Source: Tsukamurella sputi (lineage in GTDB: Bacteria > Actinomycetota > Actinomycetes > Mycobacteriales > Mycobacteriaceae). Taken from it: 64,000 nt of DNA. Both the position numbers and the translations under genes were made by a program. A model generated the notes under the pieces. That model did not search any database. It saw only the letters and a program-made list of their open reading frames with translations, and was not told where the DNA came from. Shown piece after piece: positions 54,113-62,533 of the stretch. The stretch lies in contig NZ_VIGV01000005.1 of the NCBI RefSeq assembly GCF_007858445.1, forward strand, positions 1-64,000, written 5' to 3'. Position 1 is the first letter of the stretch. Each line of letters opens with the position of its first letter.

Positions 54113-55333
54113 ATGCGCACCGTCCGTCGCCTGCAGCCCTTCACGTCGACGATCTTCGCGGAGATCTCGTCCCTCGCCACGGCGACCGGCGCCGTCAACC
54201 TCGGCCAGGGCTTCCCCGACACCGACGGGCCGGCCGGGATGCTGGAGGCCGCGAAGCGCGCGATCGACGACGGGATGAACCAGTACCCGCCGGGCGACGG
54301 CCTGCCCGAGCTGCGGCGCGCCGTGTCCGCGCAGGTCGAGCGCGAGTACAGCCTGCGCTACGACCCGGACGGCGAGGTACTGGTCACCGTCGGCGCCTCC
54401 GAGGGGATCGCGGCGGCGGTGCTGGGCCTCGTCGAACCCGGGCAGGAGGTCATCCTCATCGAGCCCTTCTACGACTCCTACGCCGCGACGGTCGCGCTCG
54501 CGGGCGCGCAGCGCGTCGTGGTGCCGCTGGTCGAGGCCGATGGCCGGTACGTACTCGACCCCGTGATGCTCCGCGCCGCCGTCACCGACAGGACCGCCGC
54601 GATCATCGTGAACTCGCCGCACAACCCCACCGGCACGGCGCTCTCCGACGCGGACCTGCAGTCGATCGCGGACCTGTGCGTCGAGCGCGACCTGCTGTGC
54701 TTCACCGACGAGGTCTACGAGTACCTGCTCTTCGACGGCCGCGTGCATCGTCCGCTCGCCGCCTTCGAGGGCATGCGGGAGCGCACGGTCCGGATCTCGG
54801 GCGCTGCCAAGGCCTTCAACGTCACGGGCTGGAAGGTCGGCTGGATCACCGCGCCGCGCGAACTCGCCGACGCCTGCCGCGCCGCGAAGCAGTGGCTCAC
54901 GTTCACGGGCGCGACGCCGCTGCAGCAGGCGGTCGCGCACGCCCTCGAGAACGAGACCTCGTGGCTCGAGAAGCTCGCGCCCGAGCTGCAGGCCAAGCGC
55001 GACCTGCTGACCACCGCGCTGCGCGAGACCGGCTTCACCGTGCACCCGTCCGAGGGCACCTACTTCGTCGTGGCCGACGCCCGTGGGCTCGGCTACGACG
55101 ACGCGGGCGCCCTGTGCCGCGAGATGCCGGCGCGGATCGGCGTGGCCGCGGTCCCGGTCAGCGCGCTCGCCGACGATCAGGCGCGGTGGGGACACCTGCT
55201 GCGCTTCGCCTTCGCCAAGCGCGACGAGGTGCTCACCGAGGGCGCGCAGCGGCTCGCTCGGCTGCGCGACGGCGGTCAGCGCAACGCCGGGATCACCTCG
55301 CGCTCGAACAGCTCGAGCCCCGAGGTGTCGTAA
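54113..55333 (+). CDS. dapC: aminotransferase, DapC type (Rv0858c)
   Basis: A 406-residue fold-type I PLP aminotransferase. VNLGQGFPDTDGP near the start, NSPHNPTG, TDEVYEYL and the PLP lysine in SGAAKAFNVTGWKVGW are all intact, as in kynurenine/glutamine transaminase-like and succinyl-DAP aminotransferases. In M. tuberculosis Rv0858c was assigned as DapC, which makes N-succinyl-LL-2,6-diaminopimelate for cell wall and lysine; I carry that name over on position and sequence type. TAGGCT (54101-54106) ends six bases before the ATG. The 3' end overlaps the convergent LLM gene by 58 bp. Confidence 0.88.
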   Translation: MRTVRRLQPFTSTIFAEISSLATATGAVNLGQGFPDTDGPAGMLEAAKRAIDDGMNQYPPGDGLPELRRAVSAQVEREYSLRYDPDGEVLVTVGASEGIAAAVLGLVEPGQEVILIEPFYDSYAATVALAGAQRVVVPLVEADGRYVLDPVMLRAAVTDRTAAIIVNSPHNPTGTALSDADLQSIADLCVERDLLCFTDEVYEYLLFDGRVHRPLAAFEGMRERTVRISGAAKAFNVTGWKVGWITAPRELADACRAAKQWLTFTGATPLQQAVAHALENETSWLEKLAPELQAKRDLLTTALRETGFTVHPSEGTYFVVADARGLGYDDAGALCREMPARIGVAAVPVSALADDQARWGHLLRFAFAKRDEVLTEGAQRLARLRDGGQRNAGITSRSNSSSPEVS

Positions 55334-56262
55334 GCGATCTCGGGGAAGTAGCAGATCGCGTAGGTCATGCCCTCCTCCTCGAGCCGCTTGAGGTTCGCGA
55401 TGATGTCGCCCGGGGTGCCGACGCCGGGCATGCCGAGGAAGCTGCCCATGGTGGCGTCGACGGCCTCCTCCGGCGCGTGCTCGAGCAGCCGGTTGCGGGT
55501 CTCGTCGAGCCGGGTCTGCACGTCGCGGGCCGCCTCGCCGATCGCGATGTTGTAATTCGAGGACCGGGTGATGGCGTCGAAGTCGCGGCCCACGTCCGCA
55601 CAGTGCTTGCGCAGGACCTCGGACTTGTGGGCGAAGCCCTCGAAGGTGCCGTCGAAGTTGGTGTAGTCGGCGTACTGCGCGGCGATGCGCAGCGTCTTCT
55701 TCTCTCCGCCGCCCGCGACCCACAGCGGGATGCCGCCGTCCTGCAACGGCCGGGGCTCGCAGATGGCACCGTCGACCTGGTAGTACGTGCCGTCGAGCGT
55801 GGCGGACCCCTCGGTCCAGGCCTGCCGCATGATCTGCACGCCCTCATCGAGTCGGCCGAGTCGCTCCCCCGCCGACGGGAATCCGTAGCCGTACGCCCGC
55901 CACTCGTGCTCGTACCAGCCGCCGCCGATGCCCATCTGCGTGCGGCCGCCGGAGATCAGGTCGACGGTGGCCGCCACCTTCGCCAGGTAGGCGGGGTTGC
56001 GATAGCTCATGGCGGTGCACATCTGACCGAGCTTCACGCGGCTCGTGGTCGCCGCGAGGGCCGACATCAGCGTCCACGCCTCGTGCGTGGCCTCGCGGCT
56101 GGGCACCGGGGTCGTGTGGAAGTGGTCGTACACCCACACCGAGTCCCAGGGGCCGGCGTCGGCCCGCTGCGCGAGGCCGTTCATGACGGACCAGTGGTCC
56201 GCGGGGTCGATGCCGACGAGGTCGAAGCGCCAGCCTTGCGGGAGGAAGAGTCCGAATCGCAC
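55276..56262 (-). CDS. LLM-class F420-dependent oxidoreductase
   Basis: A 328-residue TIM-barrel flavin/F420 protein of the luciferase-like superfamily. The N-terminal GLFLPQGW strand, VYDHFHTTP, LGQMCTAMSYRNPAYLAK and the GIGGGWYEHEW block are as in the F420 group common in mycolic-acid bacteria. It would use coenzyme F420 to oxidise or reduce an unknown substrate. The GTG at 56262 has TAGGGT (56274-56269, minus strand) six bases before it. Confidence 0.92.
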   Translation of the reverse strand: MRFGLFLPQGWRFDLVGIDPADHWSVMNGLAQRADAGPWDSVWVYDHFHTTPVPSREATHEAWTLMSALAATTSRVKLGQMCTAMSYRNPAYLAKVAATVDLISGGRTQMGIGGGWYEHEWRAYGYGFPSAGERLGRLDEGVQIMRQAWTEGSATLDGTYYQVDGAICEPRPLQDGGIPLWVAGGGEKKTLRIAAQYADYTNFDGTFEGFAHKSEVLRKHCADVGRDFDAITRSSNYNIAIGEAARDVQTRLDETRNRLLEHAPEEAVDATMGSFLGMPGVGTPGDIIANLKRLEEEGMTYAICYFPEIAYDTSGLELFEREVIPALR

Positions 56263-56322
56263 GCCTCAACCCTACGGAGGACGCGCGGAACTTGTCAGTC
56301 GGACCTCGTATCGTCGCCCGCG

Positions 56323-56916
56323 ATGCAGGATTCACTGTTCGACGGGGCCGTCCCCCTCGCGCCGCACCGCCGGGATCTGTCCGACGGTGCGTGGCTCGAC
56401 GTGCGCGCAGCGTGGCAGTCCGGGGCGGACGAGTTGTTCGAGGCGCTGAGCCGGGACGTGCCGTGGGTCGAGGAGCGCCGCACGATGTACGACCGCACGC
56501 TCCCGGTTCCCAGGCTGCTGCGCTATTACGACACGGGCGCCGCCCTCCCGCACCCCGAGCTCGCGCGCGCCCGGGACCGTCTCACCGAGCTGTACTGGGA
56601 CGATCTGCGCGAGCCCTTCACGTCGGTCGGGCTGTGCCTGTACCGCGACGGCACGGATTCGGTGGCCTGGCACGGCGACACCATCGGCCGCGGATCGACG
56701 CACGACACGATCGTGGCCATCGTCTCCCTGGGCGCCACCCGCCCGTTCCTGATGCGACCGCGCGGCGGCGGTGCCAGCACGCGACTGTCGATCGGCCACG
56801 GCGACCTGCTGGCGATGGGCGGCTCCGCGCAACGCACGTGGGAGCACGCGGTGCCCAAGGTGCCGCACGCCGGGCCGCGGATCAGCGTGCAGTTCCGGGT
56901 GGCGGGAGTCCGCTGA
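56323..56916 (+). CDS. AlkB-like 2-oxoglutarate/Fe(II) dioxygenase
   Basis: A 197-residue AlkB-family oxygenase. The iron ligands are in WHGDTIG (His and Asp) and TWEHAVPKV (His); the 2-oxoglutarate-binding arginines are in RISVQFR at the C-terminus. AlkB enzymes remove methyl groups from DNA or RNA bases by oxidation; this one belongs to the shorter actinobacterial type whose substrate is not certain. The ATG at 56323 comes eight bases after TATCGT (56309-56314). It is divergent from the F420 oxidoreductase gene. Confidence 0.9.
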   Translation: MQDSLFDGAVPLAPHRRDLSDGAWLDVRAAWQSGADELFEALSRDVPWVEERRTMYDRTLPVPRLLRYYDTGAALPHPELARARDRLTELYWDDLREPFTSVGLCLYRDGTDSVAWHGDTIGRGSTHDTIVAIVSLGATRPFLMRPRGGGASTRLSIGHGDLLAMGGSAQRTWEHAVPKVPHAGPRISVQFRVAGVR

Positions 56917-56926
56917 CACGCGGTTC

Positions 56927-56963
56927 GTTGTACAACCTTCGTAATCGCAGACTGGTCATGACC
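56927..56963 (+). promoter_or_regulatory. dyads upstream of the GntR/UTRA regulator
   Basis: Two perfect 10-bp palindromes, GTTGTACAAC (56927-56936) and GGTCATGACC (56954-56963), precede the GntR gene. The second, with flanks ACTGGTCATGACCTGG, resembles the TGGTCTAGACCA-type sites of DasR/NagR regulators. CAGGAT (56972-56977) ends six bases before the ATG and may be the -10 element. Confidence 0.6.
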
Positions 56964-56983
56964 TGGTGTGACAGGATGACCCC

Positions 56984-57709
56984 ATGATCGCGGACGGCCC
57001 GATTCCGAAACACGAGCAGCTGCGGGCGCTCCTCGAGCAGCGCTGCATCGACGACCTCGAACCCGGTGCGGCGCTGCCCAGCGAGCGCCAACTGTGCGAG
57101 GAGTACGGCGTCTCCCGGATCACCGTCCGCGAGGCGCTGCGCCAGCTCGTCGCCGAAGGCACGCTGGTGCGGATCCGTGGCAAGGGCACGTTCGTGGCGG
57201 ACCGTCCGGCCCGGTCGCGGCTGCACCTCGCGTCCTTCCACGAGGACATGCGTCGCCTGGGCCGCACCCCGTCCACCCTGGTCCTGCAGACCGAGTTGCG
57301 GGTGCCGCCCCCGTCGACCACCTCGGCGCTGCAGATCCGCGCGGCCGACAAGGCCTACCGCGTCAAGCGGCTGCGCCTGGCCGACGGCGTGCCGATCTCC
57401 GTTGACGACGCCTGGTACCCGCAAGCCATCGCCCCGGGCTTGGATACCCACGACCTGACCCAGTCGATCTACACCCTGCTGCGCTCCGAGTACGGGCAGT
57501 CCATCGACCGGGCCGAACAGTCGATCGGAGCCATCGCCTCCGACGGCGAGCTGGGGCGGGTCCTCGGCGTGCCCTCGGGCACGCCGTTGCTCGCCTTCGA
57601 CCGGGTGGCCTTCGCCGGCCCGACGAGGGTGGAACACAGTTACTCCTGGTACCGCTCCGACCGCTACCAGGTGCAGATGACGGTCACCGAGTCCGCCGAG
57701 GCGCACTGA
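56984..57709 (+). CDS. GntR/UTRA-family regulator, DasR/NagR-like
   Basis: A 241-residue regulator with an N-terminal winged helix (about 8-72: LPSERQLCEEYGVSRITVRE, GTLVRIRGKGTFVA) and a C-terminal UTRA ligand domain (about 90-235). DasR/NagR relatives respond to amino-sugar phosphates. A murQ gene lies 3 kb downstream, so control of amino-sugar recovery is conceivable but not shown. Two dyads stand directly upstream, one similar to the DasR box, which suggests autoregulation. Confidence 0.9.
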   Translation: MIADGPIPKHEQLRALLEQRCIDDLEPGAALPSERQLCEEYGVSRITVREALRQLVAEGTLVRIRGKGTFVADRPARSRLHLASFHEDMRRLGRTPSTLVLQTELRVPPPSTTSALQIRAADKAYRVKRLRLADGVPISVDDAWYPQAIAPGLDTHDLTQSIYTLLRSEYGQSIDRAEQSIGAIASDGELGRVLGVPSGTPLLAFDRVAFAGPTRVEHSYSWYRSDRYQVQMTVTESAEAH

Positions 57710-57721
57710 CCGCCGGCGGCA

Positions 57722-58726
57722 TCAGATCGCCTCGTACTGCGGCTCGCCCCGGAACCGGGAGGCGCGGCCGCCGATGCCCAGGGCCGACCAGACGCGCCGC
57801 GAGACCGGGTTCATCAGGCCGATCCGCTCCGCGAGCGCACGCACGTCACCGAAGACCTCGGCGCGCATGCGGCGGGTGGCCGGATCGCGCCAGAAGATCT
57901 CCTTGCGCACCTCGTCGGGCACGTCGAAGGTCTCCCAGAACTGCTTGGGCGGCACCATGATCACGTTGTTGAGCGACCACATCACCAGCGGCGCGACGAC
58001 CGACAGGATTCCGCGCTGCACGCGGCTCATCTTCGGCACCTGGTACTCGAGGAACTGGTGCGCGAAGGAGATGTGACGAGCCTCCTCCGCCACGTGGATG
58101 GCGATGATCGCAGTCATGGCGGGGTGCTGCGTCTCGGCGGCGCGCAGCTGGTGCTTCTGCATGTGGTCGATCGGCTCCTCGCCGGCGAGCACGCCGACGA
58201 AGAAGCCCGGCGGCGCCCAGACCGCAGCGCGGGTCAGCCGCGGCATCACCGCACGGAACCAGCGCGGCGCCCCCGGCACCTTCTGGCCGGTACGGTTCAC
58301 GAACTCCTGGAACATGAGGGTGTGGTTGCACTCCTCACGTGCCTCGTGGGTGGCGTAGCGGAACTCCGGAGACCCGTTGCGCTGCACGAAGGAGTACTGC
58401 ATGAGGGCGGCGATCAGCACCTGCTCGAACTGCAGTCCGGCTTTGACCAGGTTCGCCTGACGCCAGATCCCCATGGCGATCCGCTTCTCCAACGGCTGCG
58501 CCTGGTACCAGGCGCTCCGGCCGATGTAGTCGAGTTCGGGATGGAGCACCCAGCGCGGGTCCGCCGGGTCGATCGCGAGCTCGGGCGAGTCCCAGGCGAT
58601 GTCCAAGTACGGGTCGAAGTTGCGTGCGACCGACGCGCTCGACAGGTCCGTCAGAGTGCGGTGGAATTCGGCGCGTGCGTCGCTGATGCGCGCGCCGTCA
58701 ACGCTGGTGTGAGCGATGTCAACCAT
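57722..58726 (-). CDS. AurF-like diiron oxygenase
   Basis: A 334-residue protein of the AurF family (p-aminobenzoate N-oxygenase type). The diiron ligands are expected in HEAREECNHTLMF (E...H) and HVAEEARHISFAHQF (E..H), both well formed, with further helical segments around them. AurF relatives oxidise aryl amines; the substrate here is unknown. The ATG at 58726 has a GAGGTGATC ribosome binding site. An AT-rich 25-bp dyad lies 16 bases beyond the start codon upstream (58742-58766), probably an operator. Confidence 0.9.
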   Translation of the reverse strand: MVDIAHTSVDGARISDARAEFHRTLTDLSSASVARNFDPYLDIAWDSPELAIDPADPRWVLHPELDYIGRSAWYQAQPLEKRIAMGIWRQANLVKAGLQFEQVLIAALMQYSFVQRNGSPEFRYATHEAREECNHTLMFQEFVNRTGQKVPGAPRWFRAVMPRLTRAAVWAPPGFFVGVLAGEEPIDHMQKHQLRAAETQHPAMTAIIAIHVAEEARHISFAHQFLEYQVPKMSRVQRGILSVVAPLVMWSLNNVIMVPPKQFWETFDVPDEVRKEIFWRDPATRRMRAEVFGDVRALAERIGLMNPVSRRVWSALGIGGRASRFRGEPQYEAI

Positions 58727-58741
58727 GATCACCTCGTGAAA

Positions 58742-58766
58742 TAGACAATCTATTGACAACTGTCTA
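58742..58766. promoter_or_regulatory. AT-rich dyad upstream of the AurF-like gene
   Basis: TAGACA (58742-58747) and TGTCTA (58761-58766) are inverted around 13 bases that include TTGACA. An AT-rich palindrome stands out in this GC-rich sequence and lies where the promoter of the minus-strand AurF-like gene must be. No regulator of the TetR type is adjacent; the MerR protein next door is a candidate. Confidence 0.55.
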
Positions 58767-58785
58767 CCACATGAGGCCTGGCGTC

Positions 58786-59493
58786 TCATTCCGACAGCAG
58801 CTCCGACACCCGGGCCAGCACCCTCACCTGGGCGGGGTTGTAGAGCTCGAGGAACGCGGCACCGAGAGCCCGCTCCGCGACGCGACGTCCCCGTGCCGAC
58901 GTGGCATCGGAGTCGGACATCCACGGGAACCGCGCATGCTGCGCCCGGACCGATGCGACGAGCCGCAGCGCGAGGGAGTCGATCTCGGCCTCGCCGGCGT
59001 CGGCGGGCAGGGCGTCGAACAGCTCGTCGGCGGCGGAGGGCTCCGCCATGAGCGCGCTGATATCTCCGAGCGCGGCGTCGTCGAAGACCCCGCCGAAGAC
59101 GGTCGCCAGAGCGCGGTCGCGCTCGGAGAGCGAGTCGACGACGGCATGGAAGGCCGCCGGAGTGTCGAGCGGGGCGTTGTGCTCGATCGCGGTCGCCAGC
59201 TCCGCCCGGATGCGCTGCAGCCGCTCGATCCGCTCGGCGAGCTCGCCGTCCAGGCGGCGGACCGCGGCGGGCAAGTCCTGTTCCGGAGCGTCGGCGCGCA
59301 TGGCCGCGAGCGGAACCCCGAGCTCCTTCATCCTCGTGATCCGCAGTAACCGCACGAGGTGCGGAACGCCGTATTGCTTGTAGCCGTTGGACTTCCGGTC
59401 CGGCTCATCGAGCAGGCCGAGTGCGTGGTAGTGCCGGACGGCCTTGACCGTGGTCCCGGCCATTTCCGCCAACTCGCGTGTACTCCAGGCCAT
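58786..59493 (-). CDS. MerR-family regulator
   Basis: A 235-residue MerR-type protein: DNA-binding domain about 1-70 (STRELAEMAGTTVKAVRHYHALGLL), a coiled linker (about 72-105) and a helical C-terminal domain without the cysteines of metal sensors. MerR regulators bind between -35 and -10 elements with 19-bp spacers; the divergent promoter for the DUF418 gene has exactly that spacing. TAGGCT (59505-59500, minus strand) ends six bases before its ATG. Confidence 0.9.
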   Translation of the reverse strand: MAWSTRELAEMAGTTVKAVRHYHALGLLDEPDRKSNGYKQYGVPHLVRLLRITRMKELGVPLAAMRADAPEQDLPAAVRRLDGELAERIERLQRIRAELATAIEHNAPLDTPAAFHAVVDSLSERDRALATVFGGVFDDAALGDISALMAEPSAADELFDALPADAGEAEIDSLALRLVASVRAQHARFPWMSDSDATSARGRRVAERALGAAFLELYNPAQVRVLARVSELLSE

Positions 59494-59510
59494 GGGCAGA
59501 GCCTACGGGC

Positions 59511-59541
59511 TTGACCGTGCCCTTGGGACACCCTTTACCGT
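59511..59541 (+). promoter_or_regulatory. MerR-type promoter of the DUF418 gene
   Basis: TTGACC (59511-59516) and TACCGT (59536-59541) are separated by 19 bp, the overlong spacing used at MerR-activated promoters, with GTGCCC and GGGACAC facing each other in the spacer. TACCGT ends six bases before the ATG of the DUF418 gene. Confidence 0.7.
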
Positions 59542-59547
59542 CGCCGC

Positions 59548-60759
59548 ATGACTTCCACCCCGACGGGCGACGCACGCCCGGCAGTCGCCGCTCCGACGTC
59601 GGTCACCGGGCGACGCAGCGTCGCCCCCGATCTCGCCCGCGGAGGGATGCTCGCGCTGATCGCGATCGCGAACGTCCCGTACTTCGTGTGGGGGCGTCCG
59701 GCGGGCACCGGCGCACACAGCGCCGACGGTTCGCTCGCCGATCGGGTGGTTCAGACGCTCTCCGTGATCGGGGTCGACAGCCGGATCTATCCGATGTTCG
59801 CCTTCCTCTTCGGCTACGGCATCGTCCAGCTGTACGGCCGCCAGGTGGCTGCGGGCACCGAGCCCTCCGAGGCCAGGCGTGTTCTGCGCCGCCGGCACTG
59901 GTGGATGCTGGTCTTCGGCTTCGCCCACGCCGCGCTCCTCTGGTACGGCGACATCCTCGGCGCCTACGCGATCACCGGGCTGGTCCTCGTCCGGCTGTTC
60001 CTCCGGCGATCGGACCGGGCGATCGCGATCTGGGCCGCGATCCTGGCCCTCATGTCCGCCACCTTCGCGGTACTCACTCTCGTGGGCGCCGGTTCCGTCG
60101 CCACGGAAGGCGCGGCGCCGGCGGTGACCGACGCGAACGCCCTTCCCGGGTATGGGGAGGCGATGGTCGAGCGCATCACGATCTGGGCCTCCGCGATGAT
60201 TCCGACGGTGGTGCTCGAGCTGATCGTCCCCGTTGCGGTCCTGCTCGGCATGCTCGCCGCCCGGCACCGTGTCCTGGACGCGCCCGACGCTCACGTGCCC
60301 CTCCTCCGGCGCTGTGCCGTGATCGGCCTCGCGTTCGGGTGGGGCACGGGTCTCCTTCTCGCCCTGCAGAACCTGGGCGCGCTGCCCTTCGGGTCGACGG
60401 TGGACTGGGCCCTACTGCCCCTGGGCGTGCTGGGCGGCCTGTTCGGCGGCCTCGGGTACGTGGCCGTATTCGGGCTGCTCGCGACCCGGCTCGAGCGCAC
60501 CGGCGGCGGGGCGTTCTCGGGCGCGGTGCAGGCGCTGGGCAAACGCTCGATGAGCGGCTACCTCGCGCAATCGGTGGTGTTCTCGCCGCTGCTCGCGGCG
60601 TGGGGTCTGGGTCTCGGTCAGTACCTGTCCAGCTGGTCGGCGGCTGTACTGGCGATCGCCGTCTGGGCCGCATCCGTCGCGATCGCCGTGCGGCTCGAAC
60701 GTGCGGGTCGCCGGGGGCCGGCCGAAATCCTGCTCCGACGCCTCGCCTACCCGCGGTAG
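59548..60759 (+). CDS. DUF418 polytopic membrane protein
   Basis: A 403-residue membrane protein of the DUF418 family with about nine to ten hydrophobic segments. The N-terminal APDLARGGMLALIAIANVP and the segment GYGIVQLYGRQ are characteristic; the C-terminal DUF418 domain proper starts near residue 235 with RCAVIGLAFGWG and includes GKRSMSGYLAQS. Family members are often next to MerR or TetR regulators and may be acyltransferase-like or transport proteins; the function is unproven. It is probably activated by the divergent MerR protein. Confidence 0.9.
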   Translation: MTSTPTGDARPAVAAPTSVTGRRSVAPDLARGGMLALIAIANVPYFVWGRPAGTGAHSADGSLADRVVQTLSVIGVDSRIYPMFAFLFGYGIVQLYGRQVAAGTEPSEARRVLRRRHWWMLVFGFAHAALLWYGDILGAYAITGLVLVRLFLRRSDRAIAIWAAILALMSATFAVLTLVGAGSVATEGAAPAVTDANALPGYGEAMVERITIWASAMIPTVVLELIVPVAVLLGMLAARHRVLDAPDAHVPLLRRCAVIGLAFGWGTGLLLALQNLGALPFGSTVDWALLPLGVLGGLFGGLGYVAVFGLLATRLERTGGGAFSGAVQALGKRSMSGYLAQSVVFSPLLAAWGLGLGQYLSSWSAAVLAIAVWAASVAIAVRLERAGRRGPAEILLRRLAYPR

Positions 60760-60791
60760 CGCCATCGACGCACAGGCGAGGCGACCGGGCC

Positions 60792-61703
60792 TCAGGACAC
60801 CGTCGACCGGAGCGCCGCGCGGACGAAGCCGTCCGACGCGGCGAGCCGCTCTCGCGCAGTCGCGGCGTCGATGTCCGCGAGGAGCATCACGATCGCGGTC
60901 TTGGCGTGGCCGTCGGCGGCGCCGACGGCCGTGCGGGCGGTCTCCTCGTCGCAGCCGGTCGCCTCGCACACGATGCGCAGCACGCGTCGCTCGAGCTTGG
61001 CGTTGCCCGGGGTCACGTCGACCATCAGGTTCGAGTACGCCTTGCCGAGCCGCACCATCGTCGCCGTGGAGATCATGTTCAGGACCAGCTTCTGGCTGGT
61101 GCCCGCCTTCAATCGGGTCGAACCGGCGAGCACCTCCGGACCGGTGTCGACCTCGATCGCCACCTGCGCGTGCGCCGAGATCTCGGCGCCGGGCGTGCAA
61201 GTGAGCGCCACCGTCGAGGCACCGACCGAGCGCGCGTGATCGAGGCCGCCGATCACGTAGGGCGTCCGGCCCGAGGCGGCGATGCCGACCACGACGTCGG
61301 CGGGCTTGAGGCCGATGCTCGCCAGGTCATCGCGGCCACGCTCCGCGTGGTCCTCGGTGTCCACCTCGGCGCGGAACATGGCCGCGTCGCCGCCGGCGAG
61401 CACACCGACCACGCGTCCGCGCTGGAGCCCGAAGGTCGGCGCGCACTCCGTGGCGTCGAGCATGCCGAGACGGCCACTCGCCCCCGCGCCCAGATAGATC
61501 AGCCGGCCACCCGCGCGGATCGCCCCGACCGCGAGCTCGACCGCCTCGGCGATACGGGGAATCACCCGGCCCACCGCGTGCGGAACCCCCTGATCCTCCG
61601 CGTTCATCGCGACCAACAGCTCCTCGACGGTGAGCGCGTCGAACTCCATGGTCCGGGGATTGCGGCGCTCCGTCGTACCGATCTCCTGCACAGGGAGCGT
61701 CAC
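60792..61703 (-). CDS. murQ: N-acetylmuramic acid 6-phosphate etherase MurQ
   Basis: A 303-residue SIS-fold etherase that removes lactate from MurNAc-6-P, giving GlcNAc-6-P in cell-wall recycling. The phosphate-binding LGAGASGRLGMLDATECAPTF, GIAASGRTPYVIGGLDHAR and the late LKAGTSQKLVLNMIS are intact, the Glu in DATEC being the expected acid. The GTG start overlaps the stop of the Abi-alpha gene (GTGA), so it is third in an operon with DUF445 and Abi-alpha. No MurNAc PTS importer is adjacent. Confidence 0.95.
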   Translation of the reverse strand: MTLPVQEIGTTERRNPRTMEFDALTVEELLVAMNAEDQGVPHAVGRVIPRIAEAVELAVGAIRAGGRLIYLGAGASGRLGMLDATECAPTFGLQRGRVVGVLAGGDAAMFRAEVDTEDHAERGRDDLASIGLKPADVVVGIAASGRTPYVIGGLDHARSVGASTVALTCTPGAEISAHAQVAIEVDTGPEVLAGSTRLKAGTSQKLVLNMISTATMVRLGKAYSNLMVDVTPGNAKLERRVLRIVCEATGCDEETARTAVGAADGHAKTAIVMLLADIDAATARERLAASDGFVRAALRSTVS

Positions 61704-62533
61704 CCGGCGGGAAAGACCGATGACGGGCTGAAGCAGGTGCTGTAGAAGTCCCGGCCGAAGGGCGTGATCTCGATCCGGCGGCGGATCGTCTTGGCGTAAC
61801 GCCCGGCCTTACTGATGGCGTCGATGAGCTGGGGCTGCACCTGCAGCAGCTCGTAGCGCCGCACGTCGACCTGCTCCTTGGAGAACCAGATCAGGCCGAG
61901 CCGGTGCAGGTTGCCCAGATACGAGGCGATCCGGTCGGGATTCCGGCAGCCGGCGACCTCGGGGATCATCGAGACTCCCGCCGCCACCGTTTCGGCGCCC
62001 ACGCCGAACGGGCGGTTGGTGCGCACGTCGATGGCGGGCTGCGCACCGTCGTTGAACAGGAGCCGCAGGATGCGCGCCTCGTCGGGGCACAGCTGCGCGA
62101 GGATGTGCTCGTAGGCCGGGTGAGGCGTCTGGGCGCCGGCGGGCTCGGCGGACTGCGCGAGCAGCCGATCGCCCATCTTGCGCAACTCGTCGGGGGTGGC
62201 GACGGGTTCCGGTTCGCGCTCCTCGACCTCATCGACGACCTCGCCGTGCACGACGATGCGCGGCGCGACCTCGGTGGTGAGCGCGACGTCCACGAGGTGC
62301 CCCGCCTCGCTCACGAACTGCTGAGTCAGGCGCTGTGCGGAGCCCCCGAGCTCGCGGGTGACGCTGAACGCGGAGTTCGACACCCGGCCGAGCCGGCCGA
62401 GGAGTCCCCCGGACTCCTGCTTCTCCGACGCGGCCACCTCTCCCCCGTCGCGGACCGCGAGATCACGGGTCTCGTCGGCGCCCTGGTCGCTCGCACCCGC
62501 TGAGGAACGGGACTTCTCGCTCACGTCTGTCAC
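61700..62533 (-). CDS. Abi-alpha family protein
   Basis: A 277-residue protein of the Abi-alpha (PF14337-type) family. The N-terminal 100 residues are charged and likely disordered, then a helical core (ELRKMGDRLLAQS; HILAQLCPDEARILRLLF; TNRPFGVG; DRIASYLGNLHRLGLIWFS) leads to ITPFGRDFYSTCF near the C-terminus. The family is named after abortive infection, but a role in defence is not established for the actinobacterial members. It sits between DUF445 and murQ, coupled to both by GTGA overlaps, which suggests an envelope-linked job. Confidence 0.85.
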   Translation of the reverse strand: MTDVSEKSRSSAGASDQGADETRDLAVRDGGEVAASEKQESGGLLGRLGRVSNSAFSVTRELGGSAQRLTQQFVSEAGHLVDVALTTEVAPRIVVHGEVVDEVEEREPEPVATPDELRKMGDRLLAQSAEPAGAQTPHPAYEHILAQLCPDEARILRLLFNDGAQPAIDVRTNRPFGVGAETVAAGVSMIPEVAGCRNPDRIASYLGNLHRLGLIWFSKEQVDVRRYELLQVQPQLIDAISKAGRYAKTIRRRIEITPFGRDFYSTCFSPSSVFPAG

